Positions 39,296 through 48,821 of a stretch of 64,000 nt of DNA are shown in pieces. A model generated the notes under the pieces. It was not told the origin of the DNA. It saw only the letters and a program-made list of their open reading frames with translations, and did not search any database. Position 1 is the first letter of the stretch. Each line of letters starts with the position of its first letter. Position numbers and translations under genes: made by a program. Source of the stretch: Scheffersomyces stipitis CBS 6054 (Eukaryota > Ascomycota > Pichiomycetes > Serinales > Debaryomycetaceae); contig NC_009068.1 in assembly GCF_000209165.1 (NCBI RefSeq), positions 620,001 to 684,000 on the forward strand, written 5' to 3'.

Positions 39296-41827
39296 CTACA
39301 ACCCCAACCAGTAGAAAGTCTTGGAGGTAGCAAATTCACCTTCAACAATAATGTTGTCTGAACTGTTACCTACCAATACCTTGTAAGTATCTTTTGTGGA
39401 TTCCCATTTGCTAAAGTAACCATTCCAGTAAGAAGTAGCCTCTTTGATGGAGATCTTGACTTCGACAGACTTCGTTTCACCAGCCTTCAAGAAGACCTTA
39501 CCGAATTCTTTCAATTCTTTGACAGGTCTGATGACACTTGGGTTAGATTGTTCAATGTAGACTTGAACTGTCTCAGAACCATCTACAGAACCGGTGTTGG
39601 TGACCTTGACGCTAACAGTAACGTTTTCGTCATCGGCTGCAACAGACAAGTCCTTGAAGTCGAAAGTGGTGTAGGATAAACCGAAACCGAATGGGAACAA
39701 AACATCCTGCTTAACCTTCTCGTAGTATCTGTATCCCACAAAGATGTCTTCACCATACCAGACCTGACCGTTGATGGAACCATAGTTGAGGTACGAAGGA
39801 GTGTCTTCAAGTTTCTTTGGGAATGACATAGACAACTTACCAGATGGGTTGACATCACCAAACAATACATCAGCAATGGTGTTACCCAATTCGTTACCAC
39901 CGTACCAAGCGTGGACCAAAGCTGGAACTTTTTCAGCCCATGGCATAGTTACTGGAGAACCAGATTGGTTAACGATGACGACATTCTTGTTGACCTTCAA
40001 GACTTCTTCAATCAACTGGTTAGTGGCACCTGGAATGTCCATGTCTGATCTGTCGAAACCCTCAGATTCCCATTCTTTGGAGAGGCCAACAACCAAGATG
40101 ACCTTGTCAACAGACTTGGCAAGTTCAATGGCCTTGGTGAGTTCAGTTTCTTGTGGAGAGTCAATTCTGAAACCGAAAAAGGCACCTCCAATTTCTTGAG
40201 TCGGATCCAAGGTATATGTTGGAGCAGTACCAAACTCACACTTAACATGGTATTTTTTGCCCTTTTCCAAATGGACAGTACCTCTTTCTTCTCTTGTTCC
40301 CATAGCTAAGAAGAAGGCATCCCCTTTCGTTTGCTTGGTCTTGTTGTCGACAACTAATTTACCGTCAACAAAGACTTGAGCAGTACCCATAACTGAAGCA
40401 CCAAATTCATAATCAGCAGTTTCCTCAGGAGTAAAGTAACCTTCAAAATCAGCGTAGAACAACACTTCGCCTGGTGCCAATTCAGGGTCTTTAAAGTCGA
40501 AAAGACAGAGCTTAGTTGTTGGAAGAAAACGTTCAGCAAACTGTTGTCTGTCCTTGGTTCCCGGAGCAGTTTTGTAGAACTTGGCAGTGACACCCTTTTC
40601 ACCTTTGTCGTTTTCTAAGATGTCACCAACATCAGGCATGTTCTTATCTAAGAAAGCACCTAAGGAGTATTCCAACGAAACAGTGTTTCCACCTTCCTCG
40701 ATCTTCTTCTTGATACCCTCCCATGGGGTAACCTTGTAACGAGCAGTAAGAGAAGCAGATCCACCACCAGAGTCTTGAGCAGCCTTGACATTAGGACCAA
40801 TGACAGCGATCTTTTCTTGACCAGCAACAGAAGTCTTGGACAAAGGCAAGATGTTGCCTTCGTTCTTCAACAAAACAATAGACTCGTCACCCACCTTTCT
40901 CAAGAGTTCTGAGGAAGCAGGATCTTCGTTGGCAGACTCTACAACATCGTCTGGAATTCCTGCCTTCAATGCCCTATTGATCAACTTCAAGACACCACGA
41001 ACATTGTCGTCAATAGTCTGGGCGTGGATTCTTTTAGACTGAATTTCGTGGGTGACCTGGAGTTGAGTCCTGAACCTGGCTGGGCCAGGCATTTCCAAGT
41101 TGACTCCAGCATCCAAGGCGGCCTTAGTTGAGTTAGTACCTAACCAGTCAGACATTGTAGTACCTTCGTACTTATACTCGTCTCTCAAAATATCTTGCAT
41201 GAGTTCTTTAGATTCCGAAACATGAATACCTCTGATCTTGTTATAAGAAGTCATCAAAGCACCAGGTTCAGAATCTCTCAACGCTATTTGGAATGGCTTC
41301 AAGTAGATTTCTCTCAAAGCTCTGTCGGTCAACAAGGTGTCGACACCTCTTCTGTCATCTTCTTGATCATTACAGACAAAGTGCTTAAGACATGCAACGA
41401 CATTTTCGTTTTGAATGCCCTTGATGATGTTTGAGGCAGCATGTCCAGACAAAAGAGGGTCCTCGGAGTACGATTCGAAGGCTCTTCCTCCCAATGGAGA
41501 ACGAACGATGTTCGAGGTAGGACCTAAGATCACATGGGCACCCTTCATCTTGGCTTCCTTACCCATCAACTCACCAGCCTCAACCCACAAGTCCTTGTTG
41601 AAGGTAGCAGCCAAACCGGTACCACATGGAAAACAGTTAGAAGGAACCGAGTTGAAGAACTTGGTACCTCTGATACCGTTAGGACCGTCCGAAACTCTGA
41701 TTGAAGGAATGTTCAATCTCTCTATTGGAAAAGTGTGCCAGAAATCCTTACCAGCCAACAAGGAGATCTTTTCAGGAAGTGTCAACTCCTTGATTAAATA
41801 CTCAATATCTAGTTCTTGTGCTCCCAT
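39296..41827 (-). CDS. GH3 beta-glucosidase with PA14 domain, copy 2
   Basis: 843 residues, collinear with copy 1 without gaps. It keeps the nucleophile Asp in TMSDW, the ESEGFDR acid/base region, the PA14 insert and the fibronectin III-like tail. Identity is near complete from about residue 40 to 150, 306 to 400 and in much of the C-terminal third. It is much lower around 165-290 (for example SDWLGTNST against SDWFGIYST beside the nucleophile) and 430-560. This suggests a change of substrate preference, or patchy gene conversion that homogenised the other blocks. No signal peptide. A TA-rich TATA region lies at 41906-41916. Flanking DNA is not similar to that of copy 1. Confidence 0.93.
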   Translation of the reverse strand: MGAQELDIEYLIKELTLPEKISLLAGKDFWHTFPIERLNIPSIRVSDGPNGIRGTKFFNSVPSNCFPCGTGLAATFNKDLWVEAGELMGKEAKMKGAHVILGPTSNIVRSPLGGRAFESYSEDPLLSGHAASNIIKGIQNENVVACLKHFVCNDQEDDRRGVDTLLTDRALREIYLKPFQIALRDSEPGALMTSYNKIRGIHVSESKELMQDILRDEYKYEGTTMSDWLGTNSTKAALDAGVNLEMPGPARFRTQLQVTHEIQSKRIHAQTIDDNVRGVLKLINRALKAGIPDDVVESANEDPASSELLRKVGDESIVLLKNEGNILPLSKTSVAGQEKIAVIGPNVKAAQDSGGGSASLTARYKVTPWEGIKKKIEEGGNTVSLEYSLGAFLDKNMPDVGDILENDKGEKGVTAKFYKTAPGTKDRQQFAERFLPTTKLCLFDFKDPELAPGEVLFYADFEGYFTPEETADYEFGASVMGTAQVFVDGKLVVDNKTKQTKGDAFFLAMGTREERGTVHLEKGKKYHVKCEFGTAPTYTLDPTQEIGGAFFGFRIDSPQETELTKAIELAKSVDKVILVVGLSKEWESEGFDRSDMDIPGATNQLIEEVLKVNKNVVIVNQSGSPVTMPWAEKVPALVHAWYGGNELGNTIADVLFGDVNPSGKLSMSFPKKLEDTPSYLNYGSINGQVWYGEDIFVGYRYYEKVKQDVLFPFGFGLSYTTFDFKDLSVAADDENVTVSVKVTNTGSVDGSETVQVYIEQSNPSVIRPVKELKEFGKVFLKAGETKSVEVKISIKEATSYWNGYFSKWESTKDTYKVLVGNSSDNIIVEGEFATSKTFYWLGL

Positions 41828-42058
41828 AATGGAATAGTCAATAGTTAATTTAAATGAATTAGAAGTAGTTGGACCACCTGTGCTTTACAAGCAGTAACCG
41901 AGACCATATATATATACTCCGAGCATGTATAGCCAATGCAAATTGGGGAATTGCCCCTAGAGGATTGTTTTCCGAGTTTCGTTGCGGGAGCATTAATTGC
42001 TTTAAAACTAATGATAAAATTTGAACAAGTGGTTTCGGCGAAATGCGAGATTCATTAG

Positions 42059-42283
42059 ACCATCTTGCCTTTCTATTTGGATGTGTCAGTAATCACCGTG
42101 TTTGCTGTAGTTGGTGGACTCTTTTTCGGCTTTTCAAGTTTAGACAACGACAATTACCTTGGGAAATCACTTGCTGTCCAGGCACTGGTTCAGATTAGAC
42201 TACGGCAGCTGGGTGCAAATTCCGGAAAACAGGTAGAAACGATTGCCAATTACCCCATACAAATGTGCGGGACAAATTCCTAA
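42059..42283 (+). pseudogene. Possible relic of a sugar-transporter N-terminus
   Basis: The open frame carries VITVFAVVGGLFFGF, which fits the first membrane helix of fungal MFS sugar transporters (GGLLFGFD-type). An in-frame stop directly precedes it, there is no ATG, and the similarity ends after this helix. It lies divergently, about 230 bp from the GH3 start, where a transporter gene would be expected in a sugar-use cluster. With only about 15 matching residues, chance similarity remains possible. Confidence 0.25.
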
Positions 42284-42550
42284 CTAGGAAATACATCCAC
42301 TTAGCCAAATGTTAAATAGGAGCTAGCAGGAAGTGGCTGCGAAAAGAAGTCTCGGTCCGAAAATTTTTCCCCATATTCTATACCGAATACAACCCAACAA
42401 ACGCTACACATACACCAAACATTTCCACATAGTTGTAGAAGCCCGGCTGGAACAAAGTGCAAGCGAAGTAGATTAAGCCGTCAAATTTCTTGAAAACATT
42501 CAACTCAGTAGGGCTAAGGATAATCGGGGATGCTTAAAACTGGTTGTTGC

Positions 42551-42590
42551 TCAGGAGACTGGGATCAGGAGACTGGGATCAGGAGACTGG
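42551..42590 (+). repeat. 14-bp tandem repeat, about 2.9 units
   Basis: Unit TCAGGAGACTGGGA at 42551-42564 and 42565-42578, then 12 bases of a third unit to 42590. The units are exact. Confidence 0.9.
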
Positions 42591-43674
42591 AAAGTCCCTA
42601 TAACCTGTCTTTTCTAGTTGTTATCCTTAACTTTCGAGCAATTGAATGAAAGAATTTGGAATAGATGAAAACTCTGAACACTAAGTAATGTCCTGCTCAT
42701 AAATTCTCGTTTTTTGGCTCAGATTAATGTATGGGGAGTACCTACTGAAAGTCATGGGAGGCTGGAGGGAAATGACTATTGCATACCAGCATGTTCCGAA
42801 AATGGCATCAACACATATTAAGAGTGGATTGAATTTATGTAGTTCCTAACATTACTCCTACAAATATATTTCGGCAAGCACTGGAGAATTGCGATTGGTC
42901 CATCCGATGTTGTGTTATTGGCTACAATAAAGTACAACACGCACATACTCAGAAATTCATTCATTAACGTACAAATCACAGTCTTAGCTAATGTTGTGTA
43001 TCTCCGTTGTTGAATCACGCCCCTCTACCTCTGCTAGTGGTTGGCCATCTCGTATCTTACTTCTTCGTACGGAAAACAGCGCAGGACTGTACTTACGAAC
43101 ATCTTTTCCGCAAACGGATATGTCCGACTTGCCTTTCGCTGTCTAGCTGGAATATTGGGACGTTGTACTTTTGGAACAGTCTTGGCTAATATCAGGTCCA
43201 GACACCTACGCGATATGTCCGTTCCAAAAATAATTAGACTCGATACAAATTAAACCTGATATGGCCCAATATGTACCTCTCCAGGTTTTGCAACCGTTTG
43301 TGCGTTATTTTTTAGCCTGGCTTCATGTATTGGAACAAGAAAGTCCCTCTTGTACCGTCAGTCAAGAATTGCTTGTCTGTCTGCCTTGGTGTAGATCACC
43401 ATTGTAGAAGAAAGTTGCTTCGTATGGACATACCTCTCCGAAGAATATCACCATCTACTAGCCCGAATGGTCTCTGATCACCATCTCTCAGCCAGTACAC
43501 TCACCATTAATTGGATAGTCTTCAAGCGAAGTTCGGATGACTGTGAATTCTTTCTCTGTTGCTAACTCTGTTCTTGAAAGCTAACAAGCAATATATATAT
43601 ATGAGTAGATTTATGGAAACAGTAGCAAATTGAGTTTTGATTTTCAAAGCAAATTAAACAAAAATTCTCCCATT

Positions 43675-44130
43675 ATGAAGTCCTCCTTAGTTTTTATTGC
43701 AACGATTGCAACTGCTTTAGCTGCTGACACCACCATTACTAAAGGCCCAACAACCACCAGCAACCCTTACGCTACTTACCCAAGCGTTGCAAAGACTGCT
43801 TCTATTAATGGTTTTGCTGACAGAATTTATGATGATCTTCCAGCATGCGCTCAACCATGTATGCATCAAGACACCAGAATCACACCATGTCCATACTGGG
43901 ACACTGGCTGTCTCTGTGTCATGCCTCACTTTGGTGGACGTATCGGAGAGTGTGTTGCCAGTGCTTGTCGTGGTCAGGATGTTCTGGTTGCTACCAGCTT
44001 GGCTGTTTCTATCTGTTCTAGTGCTGGTGTCTGGGATCCATACTGGATTATTCCACCCTCGGTTTCTTCAGCTCTTTCTTCTGCTGCTGCCGAAGTTGCA
44101 ACTACCAGTGCCACCCCAACTGAAGATTAA
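43675..44130 (+). CDS. Secreted CFEM-domain protein, Csa2-like
   Basis: 151 residues from the ATG at 43675. Residues 1-16 or 17 (MKSSLVFIATIATALA) are a signal peptide. The CFEM domain spans about 55-118, with all eight cysteines (58, 62, 72, 79, 81, 93, 98, 114) and Asp76 in WDTGCLC, the position of the axial heme ligand in Candida albicans Csa2. The tail is Ser/Ala/Thr-rich and ends in TPTED with no hydrophobic GPI signal, so the protein is likely soluble like Csa2 rather than anchored like Rbt5 or Pga7. CFEM proteins of this type bind heme and pass it along the cell wall for iron acquisition. No other heme-uptake gene lies in the window. Confidence 0.88.
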   Translation: MKSSLVFIATIATALAADTTITKGPTTTSNPYATYPSVAKTASINGFADRIYDDLPACAQPCMHQDTRITPCPYWDTGCLCVMPHFGGRIGECVASACRGQDVLVATSLAVSICSSAGVWDPYWIIPPSVSSALSSAAAEVATTSATPTED

Positions 44131-44381
44131 GAAACCACTACCGTTGAAATTGGTTGAATAGTAGAATAATTAAAATTAGTACAATTAAATATAGTTTATT
44201 CTAATATATCTTATACTGCTGAAATGGAAGAAAATAAATCTCTAAAAGAATTGAATAATGTAAAATTCTTCAAATTGAATAGTGAGAAATTCTACAAATA
44301 GAGAAAACTAAAGAATAAAATTCACAATAGAATTGAATAAATAAATATGGAATAAATACGATACCATGAATTGAACAATGG

Positions 44382-46736
44382 CTAGTTTTGTTGCGGTTTC
44401 ACAGGTATAGGAGAAACGCCCAAGCCGGCATTGAGTCTGGCATTCTGTAGAGCCAACTTCTCATGTTCTTGGAGTTCCTTTCTAGTTATTGTATTTCTTC
44501 TATGCCGAGTTGAGGACTCTGGGCCACCATTGGACAAAGATCTCTTTTCGTCTCTGTTGCTGATGATTGGCTGCAACGTCAAATCCTCGTGGATCTCAAG
44601 AGATGGCTCCTTCTTTTCTTCTTTGAGTTTGGGCTTTTGCTCAGACTTCAAATCAATAACAGGCGCCGTCTTCACTTCTGATCTGGATTTCTCTGAGGAT
44701 GCCGTTTTGATACCATCAGCTTCCGTCTGACTGTAGCTGCTTTGATCTTCATCTTCTTCATCTTGATCAGCCTGTTCGTCCTGGTCTAGTTCCTCTTCGT
44801 CACCATCGTTGTCATCTTCGTCATCTTCGTCGTCTTCATCTTGTGGAGGTTGTCCCAATTTCTTGCAAACAAAGTCCACCACTTCTCTCCAAGCGCGCAT
44901 TCCTCCCATGGAAATATTACCGTCTATATCAACACATTTTTCCACCGGTTTCAAGATACTCATGTTGGGGTAGCTTTCTTGCAATAGCACCAACTGTTTC
45001 TTGGTGATTGGGTGTGAATACATGGAGTTGGTAAGAGCTAACGCCGCAACAATAGGTTTAGGACAAACCAAGGAGTTAGACAAGATCGTCGAATTGCCTT
45101 CGGGAACAGCGAGAGTTTGGTTCGACTGTGGAATGGGCCAAACATGCAACAAATTGGTCAAAAAATCGTCTGACAACCCACCAATCAACTTGGCCATGGT
45201 ATTCGCAGATAATGGGGCCAACAAGAAAACATCGGTCCATTTCTGTAAATCGTGGGCCAAACTGTATTGGCTCAAGAGATTAGATGTGAGCTTGGGTCTG
45301 TAGGCAGAATTGGGGTTTTGGAAAAGAGCGACGTGCTTCTGAAATGGACTGGAAAGGAAGTACTTAACGTCGTCTCCACTGAACCACACCTTGACACCCA
45401 ACAGTTCGAACTTGTGCAACTTGTCAGTGAGAAACCATTCTGCCGATTTTGTGAGTATCACCTGGATCTCCAACTTATCGTGAGTGTAGAGCTCGAAGAA
45501 CTTGTCAATCATAAGAAAAATGTTCTTGTGGATGGAAATACAACCGGTGATACCTATAAGCAAATGCAACTTATTATTTCGCGAGTTATCATCTGAGGTT
45601 ATAGCAGGACCATTTTCTTCTGTGATTGCAGCTCCTGGACCAGCTCCAGGATCAGAAAATGAACCTGAGACAGACCCAATTCCGGAACCAGAGATAGAGC
45701 CAAAGCTTTTCTGCCTTTCTTCAGAAGCTAAAGAGCTGTTATTTGAAAGACGCATGCTTTCTATCACGCGCTTCTCGTCTTGGTTGGAGTACCGCAATGA
45801 GTTCATTCGTGACGGAGGCGACTTAGATGTGTTCCTAGGAGGAGATACGGGCACAGACGAGACTACAGAGGCTGAATTACTAGTCACTAAGGGAGTATAT
45901 GATACGTGAGAACGAGCATGTTCGTCATCGTAGGAGGGTGTAGCGGTACCCTTTTGATTAATTCCTAGTAACCCGTGCTTATTAGGGCTGATATTGTCGG
46001 ACTTGATCAAAAACGATGGATGTTGGGTATTGTCCAAGAGCGAAATCAGTTCGTTATGGGGAAGCATCGATAGAGTCAGATTGAGAGTGCTGGTAGCGTC
46101 GGAAGTAGGGGATAAGCACGACTTCAACGTTGGGTCTGCTTTCACCTTCAAGGCTGTGATGGTAGATTTTCGTCTAGGGGCAGGCGTGGAATTCAAAGAA
46201 ACAGCAGAGTTGGCCGAGCCTATGGAAATTCCAGTAGCGCCAGAGCTTGAATTAGCAGCATTTTTCACGTTTGCGTCTTTTCCATTTGTGTCGTTTGCAT
46301 TTGCGTCTTTCTTCACTTCGCGAACAAGCGCATCGTTACTGGATTCAGGAGTTGCTGCTACAGCAGGTCTGAATATCTTGTGTGGGATTGGAGAATGTAT
46401 GCTAGAGCCAAACAGAGTCAGAGCTGACGACGTATACTTGGGGTGGCTTTTGGACAGAGACAAATTCAGGCTCAGGGACTCAGTGGTGATTTCTGGAATG
46501 GGTTCAGCCGATTCAGAAGGATTGGAAGAATGAGGCGCTTCCGATTGAACAGTATCAATTCTTAGTGCTGGCGCCCCGGGCGCATTTGAAGTTCGTGTAG
46601 GTGATGCGCCTGGTTCGCCCAGGATTATATGCTTAGTATGGTTGAGCTCGGTGGCTTTGTTGTTTTGCAATTGTTGAGAATCTGGAGATTCAGTGCTAGC
46701 CTGTCCGTGCGATTTCAGGGATTGGGGAGGATCCAT
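44382..46736 (-). CDS. HAL3/SIS2/VHS3 family protein (PPCDC-like, Ppz1 regulator)
   Basis: 784 residues from the first ATG at 46736. The conserved PPCDC (flavodoxin-like) domain lies at about 395-600 after a Ser/Pro-rich N-terminal region: LHLLIGITGCISIHKN (catalytic-type His), VWFSGDDVK, FLLAPLSANTMAKLIGGLSDDFLTN (conserved Asn) and GNISMGGMRAW. A long acidic tract (DDEDDEDDNDGDEEELDQDE) follows, typical of Sis2/Vhs3/Cab3. These proteins form hetero-trimeric phosphopantothenoylcysteine decarboxylase for CoA synthesis and inhibit phosphatase Ppz1, which raises ENA expression and salt tolerance. Which paralogue this is cannot be fixed. The frame stays open upstream to 46847 without an ATG (a TTG at 46847), so an N-terminal extension is possible. 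Confidence 0.87.
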   Translation of the reverse strand: MDPPQSLKSHGQASTESPDSQQLQNNKATELNHTKHIILGEPGASPTRTSNAPGAPALRIDTVQSEAPHSSNPSESAEPIPEITTESLSLNLSLSKSHPKYTSSALTLFGSSIHSPIPHKIFRPAVAATPESSNDALVREVKKDANANDTNGKDANVKNAANSSSGATGISIGSANSAVSLNSTPAPRRKSTITALKVKADPTLKSCLSPTSDATSTLNLTLSMLPHNELISLLDNTQHPSFLIKSDNISPNKHGLLGINQKGTATPSYDDEHARSHVSYTPLVTSNSASVVSSVPVSPPRNTSKSPPSRMNSLRYSNQDEKRVIESMRLSNNSSLASEERQKSFGSISGSGIGSVSGSFSDPGAGPGAAITEENGPAITSDDNSRNNKLHLLIGITGCISIHKNIFLMIDKFFELYTHDKLEIQVILTKSAEWFLTDKLHKFELLGVKVWFSGDDVKYFLSSPFQKHVALFQNPNSAYRPKLTSNLLSQYSLAHDLQKWTDVFLLAPLSANTMAKLIGGLSDDFLTNLLHVWPIPQSNQTLAVPEGNSTILSNSLVCPKPIVAALALTNSMYSHPITKKQLVLLQESYPNMSILKPVEKCVDIDGNISMGGMRAWREVVDFVCKKLGQPPQDEDDEDDEDDNDGDEEELDQDEQADQDEEDEDQSSYSQTEADGIKTASSEKSRSEVKTAPVIDLKSEQKPKLKEEKKEPSLEIHEDLTLQPIISNRDEKRSLSNGGPESSTRHRRNTITRKELQEHEKLALQNARLNAGLGVSPIPVKPQQN

Positions 46737-48821
46737 AGTGGAAAAGTGTGGGCACACGACTACGGGATGGCAGACAGTAGAACGTTCTTCGGGGAATGCA
46801 ACGGGGACTGGAGGCGGTGAATATAGAATAATTTTGGTTGTTGACAATAAAGAAAAAACGTATGTTTTGTGAAAGTTAAGCCGTAGCTTAAATTTATATT
46901 TAGTAAGGTGGTTTTTGAAGTGCTAAATTAGGTGCATATAGAAATCGCTTCCACGCGTGATACGCATCATATGACATTGTTCCGGCATACTAGTGTATTC
47001 GCGTACAGGATAATTCAACTTGAGGGCTTAGTTCCTGGACTGATATCGACGGAATCCCACAACACGGAAGTGATAGATCCGAACTATAGCTAAACACAGT
47101 GGAGCTTCAGCAAGTGGACAAAAAACAGCGGACTGGTGTTAGTTTGAAACAGAGTTCAGATTCAGTGATCACAATAGCGAAATGTATTTACCGAAGCTCA
47201 AGGAAACCGTGCCTGTATATAGTATTCTTGTCAGTTGCGTCACGTGAAACATAATTGACGGAAATCATGCAGGATTCTCCGTTCCTTTGGAGGAACAAGA
47301 TGGCTTCATCCTTAAGAACAGAAATATTGCGCAACGTTTTGCATTGGATTCCGAGAACGGGCTATATCAACAGTATAAATATCTGCCAGAGAATGCCATC
47401 CGTTTTCTTGACAATTTATATGTTAAATTCTCTTTGTGCCTGAAGCAAGAATATATTTATCCAAGGAAGATCAGGAACATTTTATTCAAGTCCTGTATAT
47501 ATACCCCATCTACAATTTGAATTACTCCAGGAAGAAGAACAACCAACAGTGTAGATGAAAAAAGAAGTGAAGGGAAAGACTTCAGTACTCGTGATGATTC
47601 TCCAGCTGCAATGAAGTAGTCTCGGCCTTCTCAGTTTTTTTTCAAATCGTTCCTCACAAAACCTCACTTCACGAAGTCCCACCAAAAGTCATTAGATATT
47701 ACAAATTTAGATTGGACATTTAAGATGTGGCAGAGACAAAGAAGAGCAGATCGGTTCAATTTAGTAGAAAAGTTCCTTGACATCAGAGTCTACAACCCCA
47801 CAACTCATCTCTGATACGAGATTTTAAAGCGTCGGTACTCGGAACAATTGCTCGGTAATCTGTACCTTGATTGTCTCGACTTCCGAACTCTTTATCGTGG
47901 CAAACACCACAAAAACGCTCCTTTCACCCACTCCAGCGCCCACAGTTCCCAACTCTGCCGATACAATCTGCAAGGATATGCTGTCAACCCCAGATATCCC
48001 GTAATCCAGTGGGGTTCAACATCAGCCATACGGGATCACGTGACTGACTTCGGTTTTTGTGAAGTTTCGGAAATGTGACTTTGAGTTCCTTGCCTTGCAG
48101 CCGGCGTGGGGATAAAGTGCTGGCGAACGTTAGTTACGTTGGTTTTGCCGGGTTCTCAAGCTCGCGCTATGACTGTAGAGGGAGGCAATGTCAGCTATGG
48201 CCGATAGCTATCGGGTTTATTGAAATATGGGGTTGAAGCTGGAAGGTGGTTGGACACTGTGTACAGGACAGAAATAGCACATGATTAGAGCCGGTACCTC
48301 CGCTAAAATAAGCTGCCCAGCACCGATTTCTTCAGAATTCTCCAGAAGACTTGGAGAGTGCTTCACCACAGTTCGGGCTGTCTTCAATGGCAAATGGCAC
48401 TTAGAGGGCCTAGCCTTACTAATGCGGACGAGCCCAATGACCGGCCCCTTTTGATTTAGACGGTCTGCATACAAGCATGGAAATATGCCCTGGAGGGGTT
48501 CTCCACCATTCAAATTGAAAAATTCATATGGAAGCGAATCCTGCAGATGGATTCCTGCCAGGTAATCCCCATAGTTAACGGTTACTCGTTTCTGGATGGG
48601 GCAAATCCACAATATCAGATGAAAGGCGACAAATCGTATAAATACCCCTGGCTGTTATGGGATCGAATTGTAATTGTTTCTTGTCTGGTTGATTTCTTTG
48701 AATTGATAAGGAATCTATAGCAAATTGTTAGTGAAATTTATCCTGGTATCAGCGATATAATTAGTATTGTTCAGTTCCACGAATCAACTTTTTCCAGTAG
48801 ATATTCATAGTATACCGAGCG
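46737..48821. other. Divergent HAL3-family/HFD1 region
   Basis: 2.1 kb, no convincing gene. It has TCACGTGA at 47240-47247 and 48036-48043, CCATAGTTAAC at 48569-48579, TATAAATA at 48637-48644 and CCCCT at 48645-48649 before HFD1. The frames at 47287-47520 (no ATG) and 48217-48612 minus (TTG start) look fortuitous. Confidence 0.45.
48569..48649 (+). promoter_or_regulatory. HFD1 promoter: CCATAGTTAA motif, TATA, STRE
   Basis: CCATAGTTAAC (48569-48579) matches 10 of 11 bases of the motif upstream of MDM20 and MGR2/MIC19. TATAAATA (48637-48644) is followed directly by CCCCT (48645-48649), a stress response element. The TATA lies about 180 bp before the ATG. Confidence 0.45.

Larger units (their letters stand above)
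41828..43674. other. Intergenic region between GH3 copy 2 and the CFEM gene
   Basis: 1.85 kb. It holds the GH3 promoter (TATA run at 41906-41916), a short frame at 42059-42283 resembling the first membrane helix of a sugar transporter, a 14-bp tandem repeat at 42551-42590, and repeated ATCACCAT words at about 43394, 43447 and 43477. Other frames of 60-70 codons near 43.0-43.25 kb show no domain. Confidence 0.45.

Noticed and set aside
1..41827. Simple 36-kb inverted duplication of the EGC-BGL pair
   Set aside because: Map order is GH5-GH3 on both sides, which a single inversion cannot give, and the flanks are not similar.
47287..47520. 77-codon plus-strand frame
   Set aside because: Starts with TTG, no ATG in frame and no domain.
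48217..48612. 131-codon minus-strand frame
   Set aside because: It starts with TTG, contains the HFD1 promoter motif, and shows no domain.
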